A stretch of 64,000 nt of DNA from Macrostomum hystrix (Eukaryota; Platyhelminthes; Macrostomidae), in NCBI GenBank assembly GCA_950097015.1, contig CATNEN010000038.1:21223001-21287000 (forward strand). The letters are read 5' to 3'. Under the pieces are notes generated by a model. That model saw only the letters and a list, made by a program, of their open reading frames with translations, had not been told where the DNA came from and searched no databases. Shown here one piece after another: positions 12,216-23,685 of the stretch; within the stretch, counting starts at the first letter, position 1, and each line of letters begins with the position of its first letter. The translations under genes and the position numbers were made by a program.

Positions 12216-12725
12216 AGTTTTGAAATTTTAAATGCTAAAATATGATCTCAGAAAGTAGAAAAAAGAGCTTCATAAAAACTACAGTTATAGACTTGATTTG
12301 TGTACAGGTAAAAAGTATATTTTGCTTTTAATCGCATTCTACTTACAAAAGTTCATAAACATTCGAAAAAAACTCTTAGGCCTAATTTTATTACAGATTT
12401 TAACAAAAAAGAAAAAATGAAAGACAGCATTTTAGAGAATAATATTTAAACTTATATAGATGAACTTAAACAAAGAATTGAAATGAGAGTTGAATGTTGG
12501 TATTACAAACCGTAAGTTATAGTTAGAAAAGCTCAGATTGAACAGTTGCAAAGGAAGACAGTCGCGACAACAGAAGGCACACAAGAAGAAAAATATGAAC
12601 AAATGCAGCGATTTGTCAAAGTGATTTTTGGCCCATAATCCGTCTTTGAGCCACGCTACACGCAATTTGATGAAGAAAAAATGTAGAGATACGGAGGAAC
12701 AGTAGGACCGCAGCAACAGTCGATG
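12216..12725. other. AT-rich spacer between the Inturned-like and MINDY-4-like genes
   Basis: No exon with both acceptor and donor was found, although missing 5' exons of the Inturned-like gene would be expected near here. A 94-residue minus-strand open frame (12432-12716) is F/L-rich with no recognisable domain and overlaps the downstream flank of the MINDY gene. Confidence 0.4.
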
Positions 12726-15700
12726 TCACAGAAAAGTAATCTCCGCTCCGGACCATCTGAAATGAAATCAAAGGAGTTCAGGTCACCGTTTATTACAAAA
12801 ACTCTTGATGACACACCAGATTAAAGAAACATCTATGTTGCCAAATTTGGTTAACACGCGCATTCATACAATAGGCTAAAACTAAATTCCCAGCATGGTC
12901 TACTGGAAAAAGAACACTATCTTTAATATCATGGTCTACTGTATATAGAACACTAAATTTGTGATCATGGCCTACTGGATATAGAACACCAAACTTTGTG
13001 ATCATGGTCTACTGGAACTAGAACACTCACTTTGTGATCATGGTCTACTAGAACTAGAACACTCACTTTGTGATCATGGTCTACTAGAACTAAAACACCA
13101 AACTTTGTGATCATGGTCTACTGGAACTAGAACACTCACTTTGTGATCATGGTCTACTAGAACTAGAACACTCACTTTGTGATCATGGTCTACTAGAACT
13201 AGAACACTCACTTTGTGATCATGGTCTACTAGAACTAGAACACTCACTTTGTGATCATGGTCTACTGGAACTAGAACACTCACTTTGTGATCATGGTCTA
13301 CTGGAACTAGAACACTCACTTTGTGATCATGGTCTACTGATACTAGAACACTCACTTTGTGATTATGGTCTACTGGAACTAGAACACTCACTTTGTGATC
13401 ATGGTCTACTGGAACTAGAACACTCACTTTGTGATCATGGTCTACTAGAACTAGAACACTCACTTTGTGATCATGGTCTACTAGAACTAGAACACTCACT
13501 TTGTGATCATGGTCTACTAGAACTAGAACACTCACTTTGTGATCATGGTCTACTAGAACTAGAACACTCACTTTGTGATCATGGTCTACTAGAACTAGAA
13601 CACTCACTTTGTGATCATGGTCTACTGGAACTAGAACACTCACTTTGTGATCATGGTCTACTGGAACTAGAACACTCACTTTGTGATCATGGTCTACTGG
13701 AACTAGAACACTCACTTTGTGATCATGGTCTACTGGAACTAGAACACTCACTTTGTGATCATGGTCTACTAGAACTAGAACACTCACTTTGTGATCATGG
13801 TCTACTAGAACTAGAACACTGACTTTGTGATCATGGTCTACTGTATATAGAACACTAAATTTGTGATCATGGCCTACTGGATATAGAACACCAAACTTTG
13901 TGATCATGGTCTACTGGAACTAGAACACTCACTTTGTGATCATGGTCTACTAGAACTAGAACACTCACTTTGTGATCATGGTCTACTAGAACTAGAACAC
14001 TCACTTTGTGATCATGGTCTACTGGAACTAGAACACTCACTTTGTGATCATGGTCTACTGGAACTAGAACACTCACTTTGTGATCATGGTCTACTGGAAC
14101 TAGAACACTCACTTTGTGATCATGGTCTACTGGAACTAGAACACTCACTTTGTGATCATGGTCTACTAGAACTAGAACACTCACTTTGTGATCATGGTCT
14201 ACTGGAACTAGAACACTCACTTTGTGATCATGGTCTACTGGAACTAGAACACTCACTTTGTGATCATGGTCTACTAGAACTAGAACACTCACTTTGTGAT
14301 CATGGTCTACTAGAACTAGAACACTGACTTTGTGATCATGGTCTACTGTATATAGAACACTAAATTTGTGATCATGGCCTACTGGATATAGAACACCAAA
14401 CTTTGTGATCATGGTCTACTGGAACTAGAACACTCACTTTGTGATCATGGTCTACTAGAACTAGAACACTCACTTTGTGATCATGGTCTACTAGAACTAG
14501 AACACCAAACTTTGTGATCATGGTCTACTGGAACTAGAACACTCACTTTGTGATCATGGTCTACTAGAACTAGAACACTCACTTTGTGATCATGGTCTAC
14601 TAGAACTAGAACACTCACTTTGTGATCATGGTCTACTAGAACTAGAACACCAAACTTTGTGATCATGGTCTACTGGAACTAGAACACTAACTTTGTGATC
14701 ATGGTCTACTAGAACTAGAACACTCACTTTGTGATCATGGTCTACTAGAACTAGAACACTCACTTTGTGATCATGGTCTACTGGAACTAGAACACTCACT
14801 TTGTGATCATGGTCTACTGGAACTAGAACACTCACTTTGTGATCATGGTCTACTGGAACTAGAACACCAACTTTGTGATCATGGTCTACTGGAACTAGAA
14901 CACTCACTTCGATCTCAAACACATCTCAACCGGGCTCATCTCTGACGCAACATCAGTTTCATTTGAGTCAGCCGCCGGTTCCGCAATCTGACCAGCCGAA
15001 GCCGCACTGTCAGGGACCGACTCCATTGACGACGAAGATGACGAATTGTCGTTGTCAGTAAAATTTCCACGACAGTCTAGCGAAATGTGCATTAAACACG
15101 GATTAGAATTTTGTTCAGGAGAAAAATGGCTTTAAAGACAGAGGTTGAGAAAGAGAGGGTGAGAAAGAGAGGGTGAGAAAGAGAGGGTGAAAAAGAGAGG
15201 GTGAGAAAGAGAGGGTGAGAAAGAGAGGGTGAGAAAGAGAGGGTGAGAAAGAGAGGGTGAGAAAGAGAGGGTGAGAAAGAGAGGGTGTGGGAGAGCAGTT
15301 TAAAAGTGAAACGGAGAAATCTCAGGCTTAAAAATAACTTGTACACTCTTAGCTAGGCATTAACAGTTCAAATCAGTAATCCTTAAATCAGAACGCATAA
15401 ATAGGTTTTCAGGCTTAAATCCCAAACAGATGAACACACTGATTCGCATTTATATTTTTTTAATCTCGTCAATCTCGTCAATTCGTTATTCCTTTAATCT
15501 ACTATATTGTTTTCTTTGACAGCGCTCTGCATGTTAAGTCGTCTTAAAAACTCGAAACTGAAAGACTTCGCGACGTTGACAGAATGAACTGCGACAGAAA
15601 AATAAATTAAGGAAATCTCATCAACGGACGATAATTACGGATGCTAACTAGATTTAGATAAATAACGGAAACTGCTAAATGGATTTGATTGTTCAGGAAA

Positions 15701-18700
15701 TCTATATATTGTGAATCACTTAAAAAGAATTCAATTAGTGAAGTCAGAAGACAAAAGGAAATTCATTAAAAATAACAAAACGGATAACACCAAAATAACA
15801 GCCTAATTAGCTCTTAATCTTTAGACTCCCTAATTAGGGAATTTATGCAGCATCAGGAAAACACCCGATCCCAGATCCCGATCCCAGATCCCGATCCCAG
15901 ATCCCGATCCCAGATCCCGCTCCCAGATCCTGATCCCAGATCCCGATCCCAGATCCCGATCACAGATCCCGATCCCAGATCCTGATCCCAGATCCTGATC
16001 CCAGATCCCGATCCCAGATCCCGATCCCAGATCCCGATCACAGATCCCGATCCCAGATCCCGATCCCAGATCCCGATCCCAGATCCCGATCCCAGATCCC
16101 GATCCCAGATCCCGATCCCAGATCCAGATCCCGATCCCAGATCCCGATCCCAGATCCCAGATCCCGATCCCAGATCCCGATCCCAGATCCCGATCCCAGA
16201 TCCCGATCCCAGATCCCGATCCCAGATCCCGATCCCAGATCCCGATCCCAGATCCCGATCCCAGATCCCGAAAACTCACTCACCAACAAGCACCTTGGGT
16301 GGGCTCCTGGTTCTCAAGTCGGGAGTGAGCAGCATCAGCTCAAAGAGTCTCTCTGCCCGCCAATCGCTGACCAGCTTGGCCTCGCACGCGAATGCCACCA
16401 TCAGCTGGCCGGGTCCGGGCTGAAGCTCCAGCAGCCAGATTGGGAACCTCGGCGATTTCAGAAACGAGCCGACAAGATGCGGCTGAGCGCTGCGCCTGGT
16501 TGAGTACTCTCGGCTGCTCAGCCAGCCGACGTCGCATCGTTGAGCAACTCCGGCTAATTTCATAACTGATCCATCAGCCATCGATTCCTCAGAGAAATGA
16601 TTGCACACTCTTGCTACAGGACTGCCGCACAGTAGCAGAGATAGCAGGCTCTGATTGGCCAGATTGTTTGGACCAATCAGAGGCCAGGAAGGGCCGGCTG
16701 GTGGTTTAAAGTCAGGCCTGTGATTGGTGGATCAGAAGTTTTAGCACAGGGGATAAATATCACATATTTTACGAGCGAACACTCACACGAAATCCGTTAA
16801 TCTAGATCCCTTGAAAAACTAAATCCCAAAAGCAATACTGTTTTCTGTAATCCCAGTATCGAAATTTCTTTAAATGAAACCCATGTTAAAAATATTTTAT
16901 CAATAATTCTTTCAACTTTAATCCCGAATCCCATAGCGCCTTAGCAACACAAGAAGCCATTTCTCACCGATCCACACCTAGTGTTAGCAGGCACGAATAG
17001 ATCAGCAGAACAAGCGACGGAGTTCGCTGGCTTACAAAGCAGCGAGAATTCTCCACCAGGAACTGAGTCACATCACAGCCTGACTGGCAGGTGTACACGT
17101 CTAACTGGAGGGAATAAAATGATTGAAGGATAGGTTTATACTTGCTATCATAGGATAGGTAGTCTGTGAATCTAGGAGGGTAGTCTGTGGATCTACGAGC
17201 GTAAGAGGGTAGTCTGGGTGGATCTGAGATTGTAGTCTGGGTGGATCTAAGAGGGTAGTCGGGGTGGATCTAAGAGCGTAGTCTGGGTAGATCTAGGAGG
17301 GTAGTCTGGGTGGATCTAGGAGGGTAGTCTGTGTGGATCTAGGAGAGTAGTCTGGGTAGATCTAGGAGGGTAGTCTGGGTGGATCTAAGAGGATAGTCTG
17401 GGTGGATCTAGGAGGGTAGTCTGGGTGGATCTAGGAGGGTAGTCTGGGTGGATCTAGGAGGGTAGTCTGTGTGGATCTAGGAGAGTAGTCTGGGTAGATC
17501 TAGGAGGGTAGTCTGGGTGGATCTAAGAGGATAGTCTGGGTGGATCTAGGAGGGTAGTCTGGGTGGATCTAGGAGGGTAGTCTGGGTGGATCTAGGAGGG
17601 TAGTCTGGGTGGATCTAGGAGGGTAGTCTGGGTGGATCTAGGAGGGTAGTCTGGGTGGATCTAGGAGGGTAGTCTGGGTGGATCTAAGAGGGTAGTCTGG
17701 GTGGATCTAGGAGGGTAGTCTGGGTGGATCTAAGAGGGTAGTCTGGGTGGATCTAGGAGGGTAGTCTGGGTGGATCTAAGAGTGTAGTCTGGGTGGATCT
17801 AAGAGTGTAGTCTGGGTGGATCTAAGAGTGTAGTCTGGGTGGATCTAAGAGGGTAGTCTAGGTGGATCTAAGAGGGTAGTCTGGGTGGATCTAAGAGGGT
17901 AGTCTGGGTGGATCTAGGAGGGTAGTCTGGGTGGATCTAAGAGGGTAGGCTGGGTGGATCTAAGAGTGTAGTCTGGGTGGATCTAAGAGGGTAGTCTGGG
18001 TGGATCTAAGAGGGTAGTCTGGGTGGATCTAAGAGGGTAGTCTGGGTGGATCTAGGAGGGTAGTCTGGGTGGATCTAAGAGGGTAGGCTGGGTGGATCTA
18101 GTAGGGTAGTCTAGGTGGATCTAAGAGGGCAGTCTGGGTGGATCTAGGAGGGTAGTCTGGGTGGATCTAAGAGGGTAGGCTGGGTGGATCTAGGAGGGTA
18201 GTCTGGGTGGATCTAAGAGGGTAGTCTGGGTGGATCTAGGAGGGTATGTCTGGGTGGATCTAAGAGGGTATGTCTGGGTGGATCTAAGAGGGTAGTCTGG
18301 GTGGATCTAAGAGGGTAGGCTGGGTGGATCTAGTAGGGTAGTCTAGGTGGATCTAAGAGGGCAGTCTGGGTGGATCTAGGAGGGTAGTCTGGGTGGATCT
18401 AAGATTGTAGTCTGGGTGGATCTAGGAGGGTAGTCTGGGTGGATCTAGGAGGGTAGTCTGGGTGGATCTAGGAGGGTAGTACAGAGGAACAGACACTGTT
18501 CCAGCCTCAACAACAGCTTGAAGAAAGCATACGAGGGCTCGTAGAGCAACTGATAGTATGATGGAAACGAGAAGTTGCACCTTACCTTCTCTGAAATTCC
18601 ATCTTTCACGTAGCTGAAATTTTCTACGTAAATCAGGCCATTTGCATTTGGTCTGAAATAATTTTGTTGCGTTCTTTTCAAATGATCTTATCAATTCAAT

Positions 18701-21700
18701 GATCAAGGCGCAAAATCTGAGAAATGATACAGGAAAAAAATTCTGTATTCAAAGCCAAAAATATTATATTTCCCAATTTTCCAATTTTTTTTCTCAAATT
18801 TCCAAATTTCCCAAAACAGACTAACTACCCCATACAACATCTAGGAGAGAACAGCTACAGAAATCTCATGCGAAAATGAAGAATTACAGAATTACAGACA
18901 GTTGACAGCAAACTCAAACAGAATTACAGACTGGTGACAGCAAACTCAAACAGAATTACAGACAGTTGACAGCAAACTCGAACAGAATTACAGACAGGTG
19001 ACAGCAAACTCAAACAGAATTACAGACTGGTGACAGCAAACTCAAACAGAATTACAGACAGTTGACAGCAAACTCAAACAGAATTACAGACAGTTGACAG
19101 CAAACTCGAACAGAATTACAGACAGGTGACAGCAAACTCAAACAGAATTACAGACTGGTGACAGCAAACTTAAACAGAATTACAGACAGGTGACAGCAAA
19201 CTCAGACAGAAAAACACCCATAATACAGAACAATACGCAATACTAATAATACCAAAAATATAGAAAATAATTACCGAAAAATAGCAGCAAAACCATACAG
19301 ACTTACATACAGACAGACAACAGAAATGACTTACAGGACAATTTTCAGGTGGATACCGCATCTGGCCACTATAGAATGAAAAGCGGCAGCCAAGGCTGCA
19401 GTCTTCTGCACGGATGATAAGCGCTTCAAACGATCGGTAGAATCTCCACTAGCGGGCGCAGGTGAGTTAGTTTTTGAAAACAGCAACTGACGGAGCAGCT
19501 CGCCTTGAATAGCGCTTAGAGCTGAGCGAGTCTCCGACTGAAACAAAAGTACAATGTTCCCCCAGGTCTTTTGTGGGAAAATGTGGAAAAACTACCAGAT
19601 GCCTAACTGAAACAGAAAAGTAACGGATGCCTCACTGAAATTCGAAACAGAAAAGTAACGGATGCCTAATTGAAATCCGAAACAGAAAAGTAACGGATGC
19701 CTCACTGAAATCCGAAACAGAAAAGTAACGGATGCCTCACTGAAATCCGAAACAGAAAAGTAACGGATAACTCCCAAATAGTATAGTGACGGATGCCCAA
19801 TTGAAATCCGAAACAGAAAAGTAACGGATGCATAACTGATTTAAAAAACTGAAAAGTAACGGATGCATAACTGATTTCCAAAACAGAAAAGTAACGGATG
19901 CCTCACTGAAATCCAAAACAGAAAAGCAACGGATGCCTCACTGAAATCCAAAACAGAAAAGTAATGGATGCCTCACTGAAATCCAAAACAGAAAAGTAAC
20001 GGATGCCTAATTGAAATCCGAAACAGAAAAGTAACGGATGCCTAATTGAAATCCGAAACAGAAAAGTAACGGATGCCCCACTGAAATCCAAAACAGAAAA
20101 GCAACGGATGCCTCACTGAAATCCGAAACAGAAAAGTAACGGATGCCTCACTGAAATCCAAAACAGAAAAGTAACGGATGCCTAATTGAAATCCGAAACA
20201 GAAAAGTAACGGATGCCTAATTGAAATCCGAAACAGAAAAGTAACGGATGCCTAATTGAAATCCGAAACAGAAAAGTAACGGATGCCCCACTGAAATCCA
20301 AAACAGAAAAGTAACGGATGCCTAATCGAAATCCAAAACAGAGAAGTAACGGATGCCTCACTGAAATCCAAAACAGAAAAGTAACGGATGCCTCACTGAA
20401 ATCCAAAACAGAAAAGTAACGGATGCCTAACTGAAACAGAAAAGTAACGGATGCCTCACTGAAATCCAAAACAGAAAAGTAACGGATGCCTCACTGAAAT
20501 CCGAAACAGAAAAGTAATGGATGCCTCATTGAAATCCAAAACAGAAAAGTAACGGATGCCTAATTGAAATCCAAAACAGAAAAGTAACGGATGATTCCCA
20601 AACATATAAGTAAGGTATGCAACTAAATCAAACCGAACTATGCTTGACAAGTTTCACCTTATTAGAAGTCAACAGGTAGGGAATTAGGTCGAAGCCAAAG
20701 TGAAAGCCCTGGCTAGCCCAGTCGACGCTGAAGCGGCTGTCTCCGTTGCTAAAAATAGCCACGCGGAGGGCCTATGAAAGAGATGCCAGGTTTTTTTATT
20801 GATGAAAATTTTCTTACGAAATACTCGTACTAAACTACTCAACTGACAATTGATTTAAAGTAGTATAATACACGTACTGAGTACATTACTTTTAGTTAAA
20901 TTCTAATGTCTATTTTGCGTTGTTTAACACAAGCCAAGTGTGTTGTGTTTCGAACACTATGTCTAATGTGCTACACTGTCATAAGCATATTTCTTTATCT
21001 CCTGTACCTCAATTTGCTCCTCCGTGATTGGCTCCCGAGTCCAGAGCTTGGCACGGGCCGCATCAGCAGCAGTCAATCTCGGGCCGATAAGGTCGACGGC
21101 TTCGAAATCACTCTTCAATGAAGTCTCTTGAGGCGGTGGCTCAGGTGGAGGCGGTGTCGGCGGTTTCTGTGACTGTGGCGGCGGCGGCGGCGGCGGCAAA
21201 GAGTCGAGCAGCTGCTGCTGCTGCTGGCGATCTACAGATTTCCACCAGGGTCTGTCAAGCGACAACTTAGCAGGCGGCGACTTCAAAGACGGTCCCGCAG
21301 CACCAGCCGCAGTATTGGCTACATCACTAGTACTTTCAGTAGCAATAACAGTATTTTCGCTTCCCTTTTTTATCGAAGCCGCAGCATTGTGAATAGGCAC
21401 CGGTGGCAGTTCTGGCATCAACGATTGCAACGGAGACGAGGAAGCCGGTTTGTACTGTAGTCCGACGCGCGATCCTGTTTGGCCGCGACGAACCGGAGGG
21501 AATAGAACAGTGTCCAGCTGCTCATTGGGGGAGAATTTCAAACTTTGCTAGAGATTATTTTTATGAATATTGATTTGTATCCAAATAATAATTATCAGTT
21601 ACAATGCTGTACAAACCTCATTCTCTTTCCTATTAGAAACTGTGCCACTACCATAGGTTAACGACTTGAGGTCACTTGCGGCAGCTGAATTTAGCTCAGC

Positions 21701-21916
21701 GCGTTTCTTTCCCCCTCGAGATGATGTCTCACGACGTCGCTGCAGCTGCTGTTGTTGCTGCTGCTGCTGCTGCTGCCAACGGGTGCCACCCAGTGCAGCA
21801 ACGGACAGTTCGGTGTCAATGTCATCTTCAATTATCAAATCGGCTGAGAGTGTCTTCTTTGTGACAAGCCGTCTGGGGTTAGATATAGATGGATTAACAC
21901 TTGAGCGAGAGGCCAT
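12726..21916 (-). CDS. MINDY4B: MINDY-4/4B family protein, predicted catalytically inactive deubiquitinase
   Basis: Nine exons on the minus strand join in phase to 664 residues: 21617-21916, 21008-21547, 20658-20771, 19335-19537, 18586-18652, 16968-17104, 16284-16717, 14908-15076 and 12726-12756. All have GT-AG borders. The first 280 residues are low complexity (Q and P runs, DLIIEDDIDTE). The fold then follows the family: GFHFG, SALSAIQGELLRQLLF, ENFSYVKDGIS, LVLLIYSCLLTLG, a stretch ending CDVGWLSS, SFLKSPRFPIW, DWRAERLFELM, and the C-terminal SPVEMCLRSKW. MINDY enzymes cleave Lys48-linked ubiquitin chains using a Cys in a QxGGPC loop and a His in the strand after PIW. Here the loop is replaced by FDLIPYLLTSNKSETRS and the His site reads PGPGQLMVAF, so both are absent. 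Vertebrate MINDY-4B is also considered inactive. Whether this is the 4 or the 4B orthologue is less certain than the family. Confidence 0.85.
12893..14906. repeat. Intronic minisatellite, 36 bp unit, about 55 copies, containing the gene's own 5' splice site
   Basis: In the sense direction of the MINDY-4-like gene (minus) the unit runs AAAGTGAGTGTTCTAGTTCC, then AGTAGACCATGATCAC. The first unit starts exactly at the exon 8/intron boundary (CGAA|GTGAGTGTTCTAG). Most later units repeat AAAGTGAGTG, so dozens of decoy donors lie in tandem. Three interspersed variant blocks (near 12930, 13840 and 14350) carry TATATAGAACACTAAATTTG. The 12-residue open frames over it are by-products. Confidence 0.95.
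15138..15295. repeat. Intronic minisatellite, 14 bp unit
   Basis: GAGGGTGAGAAAGA on the plus strand, repeated about 11 times. In the sense direction of the host gene it is a pyrimidine tract (TCTTTCTCACCCTC). It lies in the intron between MINDY-4-like exons 7 and 8. Confidence 0.9.
15296..15863. other. Unique intronic stretch of the MINDY-4-like gene
   Basis: AT-rich, with no element ends, RNA gene or additional exon seen. Confidence 0.5.
15864..16271. repeat. Intronic minisatellite, 13 bp unit
   Basis: CCCGATCCCAGAT repeats about 31 times with few variants. In the sense direction the array starts 14 bases after the exon 7 donor and consists of GGGATC runs, i.e. dense G triplets just inside the 5' splice site. 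Confidence 0.95.
17150..18480. repeat. Intronic minisatellite, 23 bp unit, about 57 copies
   Basis: The core is GGTAGTCTGGGTGGATCTAA then GAG (or GGAG). Variants (AGTGTAG, GGTAGGC, GGGCAGTC) recur in blocks. It fills the intron between MINDY-4-like exons 5 and 6. Confidence 0.95.
18890..19208. repeat. Intronic minisatellite, 32 bp unit, about 10 copies
   Basis: The unit contains CAGAATTACAGACAGGTGAC then AGCAAACTCAAA. A three-unit pattern (TTGAC, TTGAC or GGTGAC, CTGGTGAC) repeats. It lies between MINDY-4-like exons 4 and 5. Confidence 0.95.
19590..20600. repeat. Intronic minisatellite, 35 bp unit, about 29 copies
   Basis: The core is AACAGAAAAGTAACGGATGC followed by CTCACTGAAATCC. It lies in the intron between MINDY-4-like exons 3 and 4, exactly where the catalytic loop of active family members would be interrupted. 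Confidence 0.95.
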
Positions 21917-23252
21917 CTCTGAAAGATTAGGATGACAAAAGTTAAAAAAAAATTTTTAACATTCTTTTTAAATTATAGGCCTAGAGTAAAACATTCATAA
22001 AAAACAATAGTAAAATTAAGTTTAAAAAGTTCATAATTCCTTTCAGAAAATATCCAGAGTGCTTAATAATCTTAAAAGTAAGTATACATAAGTTAAGGAA
22101 TATACAACTTTATTGAGCTTTTATTCTATAAATAAACAGTAATAAAGAAATAAGACAAAAATTGTGTTTCACTGTCAGATTGTAAGCTAAATTATGTAGT
22201 ACTAGTAGACATAAATTAAAAATATATATTTGTACATTAACAATAGTTTGAGCATCTAAACCACTCGGTAGATTATATCTTTCAACTAATTGCTTTCATA
22301 CCCAAAGTGTTCATAAAGGCCTTTAAATTTTATATTTTCGTAAAATCTATAGTTTTTTACAACTACATTACACATAGAACATTTAAATATATATAAATAT
22401 GCAAGTAGATATGTACGTATTTATGATGTAACAGAAACTGAAGAAAGTAAATATGCTCCTGTTACGTGCTGGTGCTCTCAGTGATTCGTTGACGATATAC
22501 AGTTTTAATGCTCAGTATACTATTTTCAAATAGAAAAACATTTCACTGAAACTCAGTATGTTTATTTATGCCTAATTTGAGCCAGAATGGCTTAGACGAC
22601 ATTATTTTTCAGTTTTTTCACTGGCCACTGCGCTGCCAATCAATCTCACACAGCTTGTGCGAAAATTCTAAAACAGCGAAGATGTTGTATTTGAGAATTT
22701 TTTTTTCAAAGTAAAAATGTAGTTTTTTAGTACTTCAAGAATGTAATTTTTCAGTTTTTATATTTTTTATTCTTGCAAACACTAATCGAATGCTCATGGA
22801 TTTGTTGTAAAGCAAAGCACTTTTTGTTTGCCTGCATATTTCCTAGAAATAAACGTTTATAAAAATTCGATATTTGACATTTCATTAAAATTATTTCATA
22901 TGTATTACTTACGGGAAATTTAAAGAAAGGAATTCGCCGGGTAAAATGCGCTGGTCTATATAGTAGGCCTAGTCGATATTAATTTCACGGCTTTTAGAAT
23001 CACTACTAAATCATAATTAGCGTCGCTATATCTTTTTCCTTTAAGAACTAGTACAACATTCGTGTGTGGTTCTGACTTACTGACTAGCCATAACTGCAGA
23101 ACTGGTTTTCCTTTTTATCTAGCATTTGTCTGCTGCAAATTCGTCATCGAAGCTTGAAATTCATATCGACTAGTGTGTTTTTACGTTTTTTAATCAGCTC
23201 GTCTGTTAGGGCATAGTGCTGTCACTAATTAAATCAAACTATTATATAAATT
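21917..23252. promoter_or_regulatory. Start of the spacer between divergent MINDY-4-like (-) and DCUN1D3 (+) genes
   Basis: AT-rich unique sequence with no exon recognised. By position it should hold the promoter and any 5' untranslated exon of the MINDY-4-like gene. No sharp core promoter motif was identified, so this is a placement, not a motif call. Confidence 0.3.
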
Positions 23253-23676
23253 GGTAGTTGTTATTTGTCCAGTTAACCGAGTTATAACTTATAACTAAGT
23301 TATAGGGGGTTGTAGCACTACCACAAGAACCTCATGTGTAAGATAAAATAATTAACAAGCTGCAAAAGGACAGTCATTCAGATTTGAAGTTTGTTTCTCA
23401 AATTATTTTTGCTTATCAGCTAATTAAAAAAATTAAAACCTTTTCCAGAAATTCGGTTGTTTCAGGGACTAGGCCTAACTTAGTTCAAGGGTATAGTTTG
23501 GTCTTTGTGAGGTCAAGACTCAAGATGGCTCTCAGCAGAGCAAGAGTGGTCTTTGGGTGGATCGTTGCTCCTACTCATTGAAAGGGGAGAAATTAAGTCC
23601 TTGGGTGGTTAACTGGTTAACCGGACAAATAATCAAATGGCTATTTGTCTGGTTAACTGGACAAATAACAACTACC
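23253..23676. mobile_element. Non-autonomous DNA transposon (MITE), 424 bp with 9-bp target duplication
   Basis: The ends are inverted repeats: the left end begins GGTAGTTGTTATTTGTCCAG then TTAACC, and the right end is the complement finishing CTGGACAAATAACAACTACC. It is flanked on both sides by ATATAAATT (23244-23252 and 23677-23685), a perfect 9-bp duplication. No transposase is encoded. A 9-bp duplication fits Mutator-like or Merlin-type transposition; the superfamily is not settled. Confidence 0.85.
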
Positions 23677-23685
23677 ATATAAATT

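Noticed and set aside
13074-14922. Open frames of a 12-residue repeat (VDHDHKVSVLVL)
   Set aside because: They translate the 36-bp array in the last MINDY-4-like intron; true readthrough from exon 8 meets a TGA immediately.
15138-15295. Donor-like GGGTGAGAA in the 14-bp array
   Set aside because: It occurs on the plus strand, antisense to the host gene, so it cannot serve as a splice site for it.
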